Shown here in pieces: positions 13,096 to 20,321 of a stretch of 23,345 bases of DNA. Position numbers and translations under genes: made by a program. How positions within the stretch are numbered: position 1 is the stretch's first letter; each line of letters opens with the position of its first letter. Source of the DNA: an uncultured bacterium (GTDB lineage Bacteria > Patescibacteriota > CALEFQ01); assembly GCA_937877125.1 (NCBI GenBank), contig CALEFQ010000043.1:1-23345 (forward strand), in the 5' to 3' direction. Below the pieces are notes generated by a model. It saw nothing but the letters and a program-made list of their open reading frames with translations. It was not told the DNA's origin and did not search any database.

Positions 13096-13815
13096 ATGCC
13101 TACGGCAGTTCAGGCCACAGAGGTCACGATTTCTTTCGGGGAGCGGTCGGTAGTCGATCGGATCAGTTTTGATATTGCCGCCGGTTCGGTAGCGGCGATC
13201 ATTGGGCCGAACGGTTCCGGAAAAACGACGCTCTTGCGGGCCTTGGCGGGCTTACTTCCTTTTGCCGGCGAAATCCTTTTGTTCAACCGTCCGCCGTCTG
13301 AATTGCGGGGGCAAATTGGCTACGTGCCTCAACGCCTGGAAATCGACCGTTCTTTGCCGATCACGGTCGAGGAATTTTTACAGTTATCTTCGCCCGAATG
13401 CTTTTCCCGTCGCTGCTTGCATGCCGATCTCTACGAGCGGATGGGGGTGGCCCAGTTGCGAAAACATTTACTGCGGCAATTGTCCGGCGGCCAGTTCCAG
13501 CGGGTTTTAGTCGCTCGGGCGTTATTGGACCAGCCTAAAATTCTATTTCTGGACGAGCCGGCCAGCGGCATTGACGCCAGCGGGCAAGAAACTCTTTATC
13601 AGGTGATCCAGCACGTCAGCCGCGAGCACCAGACTACCGTCATCATGGTTTCGCACGAGTTTGAAGTGGTGTATCGGTATGCCACCCAGGTCCTCTGTCT
13701 CAATGAGAAGCTGCTGTGTAACGGGCCGCCGAACCAGGTGCTAAACGAAGCCAGTTTGAAAAAATTGTACGGGGAAAACAAAGTAACTTACACGCACCAC
13801 CATGGCCGTCCTTGA
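13096..13815 (+). CDS. Zn/Mn-type ABC importer ATPase (ZnuC/MntB-like)
   Basis: This 239-aa cytoplasmic ATPase belongs to the metal-chelate (cluster 9) ABC importers. Walker A GPNGSGKT is at 37-44 and the Q-loop YVPQR at 76-80. The signature LSGGQ is at 129-133, Walker B FLDEP has Asp153/Glu154, and the H-loop is His187. The C-terminus THHHGRP is a short His cluster of the kind seen at the end of ZnuC-type ATPases. It begins 1 nt after the MtnA-type gene and overlaps the permease start by 14 nt, so it belongs to the same transcript. No periplasmic solute-binding (ZnuA-like) gene is present in the window. Confidence 0.9.
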   Translation: MPTAVQATEVTISFGERSVVDRISFDIAAGSVAAIIGPNGSGKTTLLRALAGLLPFAGEILLFNRPPSELRGQIGYVPQRLEIDRSLPITVEEFLQLSSPECFSRRCLHADLYERMGVAQLRKHLLRQLSGGQFQRVLVARALLDQPKILFLDEPASGIDASGQETLYQVIQHVSREHQTTVIMVSHEFEVVYRYATQVLCLNEKLLCNGPPNQVLNEASLKKLYGENKVTYTHHHGRP

Positions 13816-14626
13816 AATTTTTATGCTGCCTTTCATGCAGCGCGCCCTGATCGCCGGTCTTTTTTTAGGCCTACTTTTGGCGATGCTGGGTATTTATGTT
13901 TCGATTAAGCGCATGGCCTTCTTTGGCGACGGGCTCGCGCATGCTTCTTTGGCCGGAATTGCTTTTGGGCTATTGCTCGGGTGGCAGCCTTTGTGGGCGG
14001 CGGTGCTATGGGCGGTAGCAATTGCTTTGCTGATGTATCTTTTTGAGCGAAAAACCAACTTGAGTTCGGATACGTTAATCGGTATTTTTTTCACCGCCAG
14101 CCTAGCTTTGGGCGTGATCGTCATCAATCTCATGCCCGGCTATCAGCCAGATTTGCTGAGTTATCTTTTCGGGAATATTTTATCGGTTACCCTGGACGAG
14201 GCGATAGTGATCACCGTTATTGCCGCTGGCTTGATGATTGCTTTAAGCCTAGGCGGGCGCCGGTTAAGCTTGTTGGCGCTAGATCCTCAGCAGGCTACTT
14301 TGCAAGGCTTTAAAACAACCGGGCTGACTATTTTTCTTTATGTTTCTTTGGCGGTAGCCGTCGTCTTGGGGGTGAAGCTGGTAGGCGTGATTTTGGTTAG
14401 TTCGCTCCTGATTGTTCCCGCGGCCTCGGCTAAATTGGTCAGCCGTTCGTTTCGCGGGCTAAAGCGGAATTCACTGATTTTTTCTCTAGTGGCGGTGCTG
14501 GCGGGCTTGGTCGCTTCTTTCTTTCTCGATTGGCCGTCTGGCGCGACTATTGTTCTAGTTGGTTTCGTCTGTTTCATCTTCTGCTGGCTGTTCAGCCGTA
14601 CGCGCCAGCAAAAAATAAAACTATGA
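13802..14626 (+). CDS. Zn/Mn-type ABC importer permease (ZnuB-like)
   Basis: This 274-aa multi-span permease of the ABC-3 family has about eight hydrophobic segments. The N-terminal part reads FMQRALIAGLFLGLLLAMLG, followed by the family-typical FFGDGLAHASLAGIAFG near 40-56. GVKLVGVILVSSLLIVPAASA appears around 195-215. These match the ZnuB/MntC/TroC-like family. The ATG overlaps the end of the ATPase gene; later in-frame ATGs exist at 13823 and 13835, but the first keeps the usual family N-terminus. Its TGA overlaps the next ATG (ATGA), so the small membrane protein downstream is translationally coupled. Confidence 0.92.
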   Translation: MAVLEIFMLPFMQRALIAGLFLGLLLAMLGIYVSIKRMAFFGDGLAHASLAGIAFGLLLGWQPLWAAVLWAVAIALLMYLFERKTNLSSDTLIGIFFTASLALGVIVINLMPGYQPDLLSYLFGNILSVTLDEAIVITVIAAGLMIALSLGGRRLSLLALDPQQATLQGFKTTGLTIFLYVSLAVAVVLGVKLVGVILVSSLLIVPAASAKLVSRSFRGLKRNSLIFSLVAVLAGLVASFFLDWPSGATIVLVGFVCFIFCWLFSRTRQQKIKL

Positions 14627-15000
14627 AATTACATCCGTTGACTATCAGCGGGGCGCTAATTGCCTCCGGGGCGACCGGTATTTACGCTTACCTCGGTATT
14701 CGCGAATTTTTCGGTTTGGCGGGAACAATTCCTTTCATGTTTTTGTTATTGCTTTTGGGGATGGTTTTGATTTCGCTGGTGACCTGGTTTAGGCCGAAAC
14801 CGATGCCGATTTGGCTGGCTTTTATCGGGATCATGTTGTCAACCTACAACGGTGCCAGCGCGCTCGGCGATGCTTTTGTTTCGGCCCTGGTTTCCGGCCT
14901 GCCTTTCGTCCTGGCCTCGATCCTGGTACTGATCGGCGAAAAGCGCCAGGCGCCTAGCGCCACCAACCCGGTGTCTGGAAAAAATAATCATATCCCATAA
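14623..15000 (+). CDS. Small four-helix membrane protein coupled to the metal ABC genes
   Basis: I do not recognise this 125-aa protein. It has about four membrane helices: roughly 7-25, 31-58, 63-82 and 85-110. The tail is short, polar and probably cytoplasmic, ending NNHIP. There are no cysteines and only a few histidines, so nothing suggests a metal-binding site inside the membrane. The ATG at 14623 overlaps the stop of the permease by 4 nt (ATGA), a strong sign of co-translation; a longer frame from 14530 lies inside the permease gene and was rejected. It could be an accessory subunit of the ABC importer or an unrelated membrane protein riding in the operon. Confidence 0.8.
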   Translation: MKLHPLTISGALIASGATGIYAYLGIREFFGLAGTIPFMFLLLLLGMVLISLVTWFRPKPMPIWLAFIGIMLSTYNGASALGDAFVSALVSGLPFVLASILVLIGEKRQAPSATNPVSGKNNHIP

Positions 15001-15014
15001 TTTAAAGTAAATTT

Positions 15015-15218
15015 ATGCCACAACATCGCGAAGTCAGTCCTAAGGATCTAGGGCTTTCCGCCGAAGACCAGGAGTTGATGCGTTTAGGCGACGTCTATCA
15101 GGATCCGGAACGGCCTCGCTCGGTTGCTTCGGGACGAGAAGATTCGGATCGCTTAGACGCGCCGGGTAATTCGGCCAGCCGGGAAAACGATGACGAAGCT
15201 GACGATGCCGAAGAATAA
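15015..15218 (+). CDS. Small acidic hypothetical protein, 67 aa
   Basis: This 67-residue, highly charged, probably disordered protein has no Cys and no hydrophobic core. The first part (VSPKDLGLSAEDQELMRLGDVYQD) could form a helix; the end is a strongly acidic tail (NDDEADDAEE). It lies 14 nt after the membrane protein and 8 nt before polX, in the same direction, so it is likely in the same transcript. I cannot assign a function; an acidic partner or modulator of PolX is only a guess from position. Confidence 0.6.
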   Translation: MPQHREVSPKDLGLSAEDQELMRLGDVYQDPERPRSVASGREDSDRLDAPGNSASRENDDEADDAEE

Positions 15219-15226
15219 TTACCGCC

Positions 15227-16975
15227 ATGACTAACCGCGACTTTGCCAAAATTTTTGAACAGATTTCGGAAATTTTGGAATTACGGCGGGCGGATCGCTT
15301 CCGGGTTTTGGCTTATCAAAAAGCCGCTCGCGAGATAGACCATTTGGGCGAGGATCTAGATGATCTTTACCGGCGCGGCGGTTTGAAGGCGCTCGAGGCG
15401 CAAGCGGGCATCGGGACTTCCGTCGCCCGGAAAATAGAGGAGTTGATTAAAACCGGTTCTTGCCGTGAATATGAAAAGTTGAAGCAGCAGACCGCTCCGG
15501 TGATGCTGGAATTACTTCAGATTCCCGGGATCGGTCCCCGGACGGCCCAGAAGCTTTACCGGAACTTAAAGCTCAAATCGTTACGCGATCTGGAAGCGGC
15601 TGCCCGCCAAGGGCGGATTCAAAACCTCCCTGGTTTTAAAGCCAAAACGGAAGAAAACATTCTTTCCGCCCTGCGGTCATTGCGCCGGCGGCAGAAGGAG
15701 GCCCGGTATTTACTGTCGACAGCGGAGCCGATCGCGGAAGATATCATTCAATACTTAAAGAGATTGCCGGCCGTCGAAAAGATTGACGCGGTGGGCAGTT
15801 TGCGCCGACGCCAGGAAACGATCGGGGACATTGATTTGATCGTCGGGGCGCGTTCGCCGCGACGAATCGTCGAATATTTTTGCCGCTATCCTCGCGCTCG
15901 GCAGGTTCTCGCCCGCGGCCGGACCAAGGGTTCTTTTTTGCACGAGAAAATGCTGCGGGTTGATCTCGAGGTTTTGCCTCTAGCCGCCTATGGCTCGCTC
16001 TTGCAGCATTTTACCGGTTCCAAGGAACATAATGTGGAATTGCGGACCATGGCGAAGTCGCGCGGTTATTCTATTTCTGAATACGGCGTCAAGGATGAAA
16101 AAACCGGACGGATGCGCAAATTCCAGGATGAGGCGGCGGTCTATCGTTTCCTAAAAATGGATTGTCCGCCCCCGGAAATTCGCGAAGGCCGGGGCGAAAT
16201 CAAGGCGGCTCTTTCGCATCATCTGCCAAGATTGGTCACTAGTCGGGCAATCAAGGGGGATTTGCATGTTCATTCTGAGGCTTCCGGTGATGCGGCCGGT
16301 CGCTTGGAAGATATTGCCGCGGCCGCTATGAAAAGGGGGTATCAATACTTGGCCGTCACCGAACATACCGCCAGCCTGGGCGTGGCCCAGGGATTAACCG
16401 GGCGCCAGCTGCTCAAACACCGCCAAAAAATACAGGCCGTCAATAGAAAAATATCCGGCTTCCGGCTTTTGGCCGGAGTAGAGGCGGATATCCGGGCGGA
16501 CGGTTCGATAGACATTGCCGATGATATTCTGGCTCAGCTTGATGTGGTTGTCGCGTCAGTGCATTCTGCTTTGCGCCAAAGCGAGGCGGTCATGACCCGG
16601 AGAATTTTACGGGCGATCGCTAATCCGCACGTTGACATTATCGGTCATCCTTCGGGTCGCTTATTGCTCCAGCGTGATCCTTATGATGCGGAGTGGCCCG
16701 AAATTTTCCGCGCCGCGGCCCGGGCCGGCGTCGCCCTAGAGGTAAATGCGTATCCCGAACGGCTGGATTTGAACGATGTCTTAATTCGTTCGGCTATACA
16801 ATTCGGCGCCAAATTAGCGATCAATACCGACGCTCATGCCCCTGCCCAGCTTGCTCTCTTGCCCTACGGCTTGGCGATGGCGCGCCGTGGCTGGGCCGAG
16901 GCCTCGGATGTTATCAACACTTTTGCCTTGCCTCGGCTCTTGAAATGGCTCGGCAGAAAAGGTAATATCAAATAG
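15227..16975 (+). CDS. polX: Family X DNA polymerase with PHP domain (PolX)
   Basis: Bacterial PolX fills short gaps in base excision repair, and its PHP domain can trim 3' ends. The 582-aa protein has all parts in order: an N-terminal 8-kDa-like domain with helix-hairpin-helix motifs (LQIPGIGPRTAQKLY near 100), then the palm with GS...GDIDLIV, where Asp201 and Asp203 are metal ligands, and the third Asp246 in RVDLEVLP. The thumb carries FTGSKEHNVELR. The PHP domain starts near GDLHVHSE (His347, His349) and continues with TEHTASLG, VEADIRADGS, HSALR, GHPSGRLL and NTDAHA. The length is typical and no catalytic residue is missing. It starts 8 nt after the acidic small gene; no Shine-Dalgarno. 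Confidence 0.96.
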   Translation: MTNRDFAKIFEQISEILELRRADRFRVLAYQKAAREIDHLGEDLDDLYRRGGLKALEAQAGIGTSVARKIEELIKTGSCREYEKLKQQTAPVMLELLQIPGIGPRTAQKLYRNLKLKSLRDLEAAARQGRIQNLPGFKAKTEENILSALRSLRRRQKEARYLLSTAEPIAEDIIQYLKRLPAVEKIDAVGSLRRRQETIGDIDLIVGARSPRRIVEYFCRYPRARQVLARGRTKGSFLHEKMLRVDLEVLPLAAYGSLLQHFTGSKEHNVELRTMAKSRGYSISEYGVKDEKTGRMRKFQDEAAVYRFLKMDCPPPEIREGRGEIKAALSHHLPRLVTSRAIKGDLHVHSEASGDAAGRLEDIAAAAMKRGYQYLAVTEHTASLGVAQGLTGRQLLKHRQKIQAVNRKISGFRLLAGVEADIRADGSIDIADDILAQLDVVVASVHSALRQSEAVMTRRILRAIANPHVDIIGHPSGRLLLQRDPYDAEWPEIFRAAARAGVALEVNAYPERLDLNDVLIRSAIQFGAKLAINTDAHAPAQLALLPYGLAMARRGWAEASDVINTFALPRLLKWLGRKGNIK

Positions 16976-16983
16976 TGACTTTT

Positions 16984-17280
16984 ATGAGACATCGCTTGGC
17001 GGAAGAAATCCTGATTATGGCTGTCATAGTCATCTGTTTTTTAGTGAGCTTGGACGTCAGTTTTTTCCAAGCAAATTATGCCGCCCGCATCAGCTACCTA
17101 AAATGTTCTTTCCGGCAGTCCAGTCCGATTGCCCTTTCCGCGGCTGAAAGTTGTTGCGGCTCGACTTGCTATTATCACGCCTCGCCCCGCGATTCGGCGC
17201 TAGCCCAATTTTGGGATAAAGCGGTTACGACCCCCTTGAGCTATCTTTTTTATCCGATCGGCAGCTTATTCATTAAATAA
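16984..17280 (+). CDS. Small membrane protein with exported cysteine cluster, 98 aa
   Basis: I do not recognise this protein. One N-terminal membrane helix (about 9-28) is followed by a segment with Cys41, then Cys57, Cys58 and Cys62 (ESCCGSTC), and a hydrophobic C-terminus (SYLFYPIGSLFIK). If the N-terminus is cytoplasmic, the cysteines lie outside the membrane, where a DsbA-like enzyme could oxidise them. The glutaredoxin-like and DsbA-like genes follow directly (gap 5 nt to the first). The ATG at 16984 is preferred; a GTG at 16975 overlaps the polX stop and would add three residues. No Shine-Dalgarno. Confidence 0.7.
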   Translation: MRHRLAEEILIMAVIVICFLVSLDVSFFQANYAARISYLKCSFRQSSPIALSAAESCCGSTCYYHASPRDSALAQFWDKAVTTPLSYLFYPIGSLFIK

Positions 17281-17285
17281 GAATT

Positions 17286-17525
17286 ATGAAAAAAATTATC
17301 ATTTACACTTCGCCGTCTTGCGGATATTGCACCATGGCCAAGCAGTATTTCGGACAGATCGGCGCCACTTACGAAGAAAAAGATGTCAGTGATCCGAAAA
17401 ACGCCGAAGAAGCGGTACAGAAAAGCGGGCAGATGGGCGTACCGGTGATTATGATCGGTGAGGGCGAAAGCGCCAAGATGATTATGGGATTTAATAAAGA
17501 CGAGATTGATAAAGCTCTAAAGTAG
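17286..17525 (+). CDS. Glutaredoxin-like thiol reductase (NrdH/YruB type)
   Basis: This 79-aa soluble protein is a minimal thioredoxin fold. The active site is SPSCGYC with Cys12 and Cys15. The cis-proline loop is GVPVIMIG with Pro53, and the end has GFNKDEI, a form of the GF/GFD motif seen in NrdH and YruB-like proteins. It would reduce disulfides in the cytoplasm, with either glutathione or thioredoxin reductase as electron source (not seen here). The length is typical. It lies 5 nt after the Cys-cluster membrane protein. Its stop codon overlaps the first base of heptad dyad element copy 2, which separates it from the DsbA-like gene. Confidence 0.92.
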   Translation: MKKIIIYTSPSCGYCTMAKQYFGQIGATYEEKDVSDPKNAEEAVQKSGQMGVPVIMIGEGESAKMIMGFNKDEIDKALK

Positions 17526-17575
17526 TCTTTAGTCTTTTGTCTTTAGCCGAAGACTAACAGCTAAAGACCAAAGAC
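17525..17575. repeat. Heptad dyad element, copy 2
   Basis: Three left heptads GTCTTTN (17525-17545), a central GC (17546-17547) and four right heptads of the NAAAGAC type (17548-17575; the inner two degenerate to CGAAGAC and TAACAGC). A shifted register, 17532-17546 with 17561-17575, pairs at 14 of 15 positions around a 14-nt loop. It ends 10 nt before the ATG at 17586. Confidence 0.8.
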
Positions 17576-17585
17576 CTAAAAAATT

Positions 17586-18245
17586 ATGTCCAAACCGGAA
17601 CCAAAAGTAATAATTATTCCCATCTTGGTCATTGCCGCCATCGTTGCGGTTATTTGGCTGGGGATTTATTTTTCCAGCGGTCCGGCGGGGTCGGGTGACG
17701 GCGGCATTAAGCCCAGCTATGATAACGCTCTGGCGGAGCCGGTAACCGATCAAGACCATAGCCGCGGCGCGGCGGATCCGCGGGTGACGATCGTAGTCTA
17801 TAGCGATTTTCAATGTCCGGCTTGCGCCCAATTTGAACTGAAAACAGCGGACCAGTTATTGTCCAAACATCCTGATGATTTGCGTTTTGTTTTCCGACAA
17901 TTTCCGATTTCTAGCCATCCGGTAGCCCAAAAAGCGGCCGAGGCGACCGAAGCGGCCCAGGCGCAAGGAAAGTTCTGGGAAATGGTCCAGGCCATCTATG
18001 AAAACCAAAACAAGCTAACCGCTTCCTTGTTATATGAATTGGCCGGTTCCCTGGGGCTTGACGCCGCTCAGTTTAAATCTGATTTGGATAGCGGTCGATA
18101 CAAGGATATCGTGGCCGATCAAAAAGACGGCGGCCAGCGTTCCGGCGTAGACGCCACGCCCACTCTCTATATTAACGGAGAAAAATATGAAGGGCGTTTG
18201 AGTGCCGACGCCATCACGGAGGTGATTTCAAAGAAACTTCCTTAA
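17586..18245 (+). CDS. Membrane-anchored DsbA-like thiol:disulfide oxidoreductase
   Basis: This 219-aa protein has one N-terminal membrane helix (about 8-29), a Gly/Ser-rich linker and a DsbA-like thioredoxin domain outside the membrane. The active site is DFQCPAC with Cys77 and Cys80, and the cis-proline loop is DATPTLYING. The inserted helical domain (about 105-190) fits the BdbD/DsbA group (thioredoxin_4-like). It would introduce or shuffle disulfides in exported proteins, for instance the Cys-rich membrane protein encoded two genes upstream. A DsbB or VKOR partner was not found: the next gene encodes a membrane protein without any cysteine. The leader holds heptad dyad element copy 2. Confidence 0.92.
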   Translation: MSKPEPKVIIIPILVIAAIVAVIWLGIYFSSGPAGSGDGGIKPSYDNALAEPVTDQDHSRGAADPRVTIVVYSDFQCPACAQFELKTADQLLSKHPDDLRFVFRQFPISSHPVAQKAAEATEAAQAQGKFWEMVQAIYENQNKLTASLLYELAGSLGLDAAQFKSDLDSGRYKDIVADQKDGGQRSGVDATPTLYINGEKYEGRLSADAITEVISKKLP

Positions 18246-18249
18246 TCAT

Positions 18250-18645
18250 ATGAAGCCGAAATTAATTATTCAGATTGTTTTGAGCCTGGCCGGCCTGGCC
18301 TGGTTTGCTTATTATTTATTAGCCCTGTGGTGGAATGCCGGCTATCATCCGTTACTGCTAATGGGAACACTGACCGGTTTGCCAATCGGGGCTCTTCTGT
18401 ACTGGGCCATTAAGAGCCGCGACCGCCGGTTATTGGCGGCGGGCCAGGATACCGGACGGCCGCTGGTGTGGATGTTTGTATTGATCGGCACGATTGTTTT
18501 TTTGGTGCCGCTTTTTAATATGCTTTCCGAAGCGATGTTCCTGGCTTGGGCCACGGCGGCTCTGTCCGGAGCTTTTGCCTGGTGGTTTTTTATTGCTTGG
18601 CTGGGAATTGCCAAGGGATCGGATTCGGCTCGGCAAAGCAAATAA
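18250..18645 (+). CDS. Small membrane protein, about four helices, no cysteine
   Basis: I do not recognise this 131-aa protein. About four membrane helices are visible (roughly 6-27, 33-54, 72-93 and 97-118), with a short basic, probably cytoplasmic loop between the second and third (KSRDRR) and a polar C-terminus. It lacks cysteine entirely, so it is not the DsbB/VKOR-type quinone reductase one might expect after a DsbA. It starts 4 nt after the DsbA-like gene, so it is co-transcribed. Its TAA lies within the left arm of a perfect palindromic terminator. Confidence 0.75.
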   Translation: MKPKLIIQIVLSLAGLAWFAYYLLALWWNAGYHPLLLMGTLTGLPIGALLYWAIKSRDRRLLAAGQDTGRPLVWMFVLIGTIVFLVPLFNMLSEAMFLAWATAALSGAFAWWFFIAWLGIAKGSDSARQSK

Positions 18646-18681
18646 AAAACAGCCTCGTTGCAACGAGGCTGTTTTTTATTT
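18640..18681. terminator. Perfect 42-bp palindromic bidirectional terminator
   Basis: The two 21-base halves (18640-18660 and 18661-18681) are exact reverse complements with no spacer. The core ACAGCCTCGTTG stem is flanked by an A-run on one side and a T-run on the other, so it works as an intrinsic terminator in both directions. The stop codons of both convergent genes (18643-18645 and 18676-18678) lie at mirror positions within it. Confidence 0.92.
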
Positions 18682-20172
18682 GATCTTCATCAATTCCTGT
18701 AAAATCATCGTGTCATAGGTAATTTCCGTCAGCGGCTGGTCGTCGGTTATTACCCTGGCGGCTAGGGGTTCCGGGGTTTGGGTTTGCGATATGGCATAAT
18801 CGAAATATTTTCCTAGGCCGGGCTGGCGCTCGGCTACTTGCAGATCATCGGTCAGGGCGGTCGGGCGATCAGTGGCGACAATCAGCCGGTTATAGGCGCC
18901 CGGAATTTTCAGATCATAAACGTTTCGGTAAGTTTTTTGGAGCGTGGCGATCAGGCGCTGGTACACCTCGCTGTCGGTGCCGGTCGTGTTGATATTAAAG
19001 GCAACCAGCCCGTCCGGGGTAAGCCGGCTTTTCACGAGTTGAAAAAACTCTTGGCTGCTGAGATGGGCGGGGATGGCAATTTCTTTATAGGCATCGAGGA
19101 TGATCAATTGATAGCCTGGCTGGGCTTGTTGCAGAAAAACTCGACCGTCCGTATGATGCAGGCTTACCGCCGCTGGAAAGGGCGCGAAATTTTCTTGCGC
19201 GATCTTGCTTACTGCCGGATCCAGTTCCACGCCGTCGATTTCCAGTTCGGGATAAAACTTATTGAGCAGTCGCGGAATCGTGCCGCCGGCGTTGCCGATA
19301 ATCGCCACGGCGAGATTATGGTCGGCGTAGAGCGCCGGTAGAATCGCATAATAATCCCAATAGAGGCCTTCGTTCAAAACATCGTCCGGGTCAAATCGGG
19401 ATTGGACGGCATAAGCTTCGCTAAAAGCCAGATAGCGAATCCCGTCTTCGCTTTGCGACACTTCAATATAGCTATAAGGGCTTTCCGTCTGGGCGATAAT
19501 CTGTTCCCCGGCGAGCAGAAACGGGCTGGAAAAAAACAGGGCGGCGGCAAAGATTGGCAAGAGGGCATAAGTGGCTTTGCGTCCCAGTCCGATGGCTCCC
19601 ATCAGGCACAAGGCGGCGCCGAAAACTATAATTGTCCGCTTCACCCCGATTAGCGGGACCGTGACAAAGGTCGGTAAAAAGGTTCCGGCCAGGCTGCCGA
19701 TGGTTGACATGGCGAAAACATTTCCGGCGGTGTGTCCGGTTTTTTCCACCGTGCGGTTGATCAGCCGGACCAGATATGGACTGATTAGGCCAAGCAGCAG
19801 GAAAGGTGGGAGAAAAAGGATAACCGTTCCCAAAAGGGAAGAGGCAATCAGTGCCTCGGCGTCAACGATGATTAGGCGACTGATGTTTTTCAAGATTTCC
19901 GGCCCGGCAAAGGGGAGAATCAATACTACCAAGGAAGCGATAACGACCAAGGTATAGAAAACTTTGGGGTTGGGGTAGCGGTCGGCTATTTTTCCTCCCA
20001 GCCAGTAACCCAGCGCCAGGGCGGCCATAATTATGCCGATCACATTGGTCCAAATAAAAATCGAAGTCCCGAAATAGGGGCTCATCATCCGGGTGGCAGT
20101 CATTTCTACCGCCATAATCGCCAGTCCGCTTACAAAAGCAGTCAGGTTGTAAAACCAGATGTTTTTTATCAT
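18676..20172 (-). CDS. Membrane-fused spermidine-synthase-like protein (fused MFS/SpeE family)
   Basis: This 498-aa protein has an N-terminal membrane half (about residues 5-222, seven or more helices) joined to a C-terminal Rossmann methyltransferase/spermidine-synthase-like domain (about 235-430). The nucleotide-loop motif is GNAGGTIPR at about 293-301, where true spermidine synthases have GGGDGG. VELDP at 315-319, TDGR at 341-344 and LDAYKE from 359 follow the family pattern. The loss of the acidic residue in the Gly loop makes aminopropyl transfer doubtful; other SAM- or decarboxy-SAM-using or purely structural roles are possible. If active as an aminopropyltransferase it would release 5'-methylthioadenosine. 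Transcribed alone from a candidate near-leaderless promoter, it ends in the shared palindromic terminator. Confidence 0.88.
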   Translation of the reverse strand: MIKNIWFYNLTAFVSGLAIMAVEMTATRMMSPYFGTSIFIWTNVIGIIMAALALGYWLGGKIADRYPNPKVFYTLVVIASLVVLILPFAGPEILKNISRLIIVDAEALIASSLLGTVILFLPPFLLLGLISPYLVRLINRTVEKTGHTAGNVFAMSTIGSLAGTFLPTFVTVPLIGVKRTIIVFGAALCLMGAIGLGRKATYALLPIFAAALFFSSPFLLAGEQIIAQTESPYSYIEVSQSEDGIRYLAFSEAYAVQSRFDPDDVLNEGLYWDYYAILPALYADHNLAVAIIGNAGGTIPRLLNKFYPELEIDGVELDPAVSKIAQENFAPFPAAVSLHHTDGRVFLQQAQPGYQLIILDAYKEIAIPAHLSSQEFFQLVKSRLTPDGLVAFNINTTGTDSEVYQRLIATLQKTYRNVYDLKIPGAYNRLIVATDRPTALTDDLQVAERQPGLGKYFDYAISQTQTPEPLAARVITDDQPLTEITYDTMILQELMKIK

Positions 20173-20179
20173 TTTGAGT

Positions 20180-20208
20180 ATGATGGCACAGGCGGAAAAA
20201 GCTGTCCA
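20180..20208 (-). promoter_or_regulatory. Candidate promoter of the SpeE-like gene
   Basis: On the minus strand TGGACA (20203-20208), 17 bp, then an extended TGC and CATCAT (20180-20185). The -10 box is only 7 nt from the ATG (20172), predicting a leaderless or nearly leaderless mRNA. The spacer resembles that of the RRM promoter (5002-5030). A perfect TTGACA further upstream (about 20217-20222) has no good -10 partner. Confidence 0.4.
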
Positions 20209-20256
20209 GCCCTACTTTGTCAAAAGAAGGGACCATTGGGCTTAATCCGTGTGGAT

Positions 20257-20279
20257 ACCAAGCTTGCTTTTTGCTTGGT
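20257..20279. promoter_or_regulatory. Inverted repeat over the rrf2-type promoter, possible operator
   Basis: ACCAAGC (20257-20263) and GCTTGGT (20273-20279) are perfect 7-bp arms around a 9-bp centre that holds the -35 box. A protein bound here would cover the promoter. A T-run follows on the plus strand, so a weak terminator is an alternative reading. Confidence 0.5.
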
Positions 20280-20292
20280 TTTTACCTATACT
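20264..20292 (+). promoter_or_regulatory. Promoter of the Rrf2-type regulator gene
   Basis: TTGCTT (20264-20269), 17 bp, TATACT (20287-20292; 5 of 6). Transcription would start near 20299, about 23 nt before the ATG. The -35 box lies in the centre of the inverted repeat at 20257-20279. Confidence 0.5.
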
Positions 20293-20321
20293 CTAATCAG
20301 ACTAAATCACTCTTCAATGCC

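Noticed and set aside
18250..18645. DsbB/VKOR partner for the DsbA-like protein
   Set aside because: The protein has four helices but not a single cysteine, which such an enzyme requires.
19571..19957. Plus-strand frame of 128 codons inside the SpeE-like gene
   Set aside because: Antisense to the membrane half of that gene, no start signal and no recognisable family.
20217..20321. N-terminal extension of the Rrf2 regulator
   Set aside because: It covers the promoter and inverted repeat; Rrf2 proteins begin with the MKLTRK-like segment at 20322.
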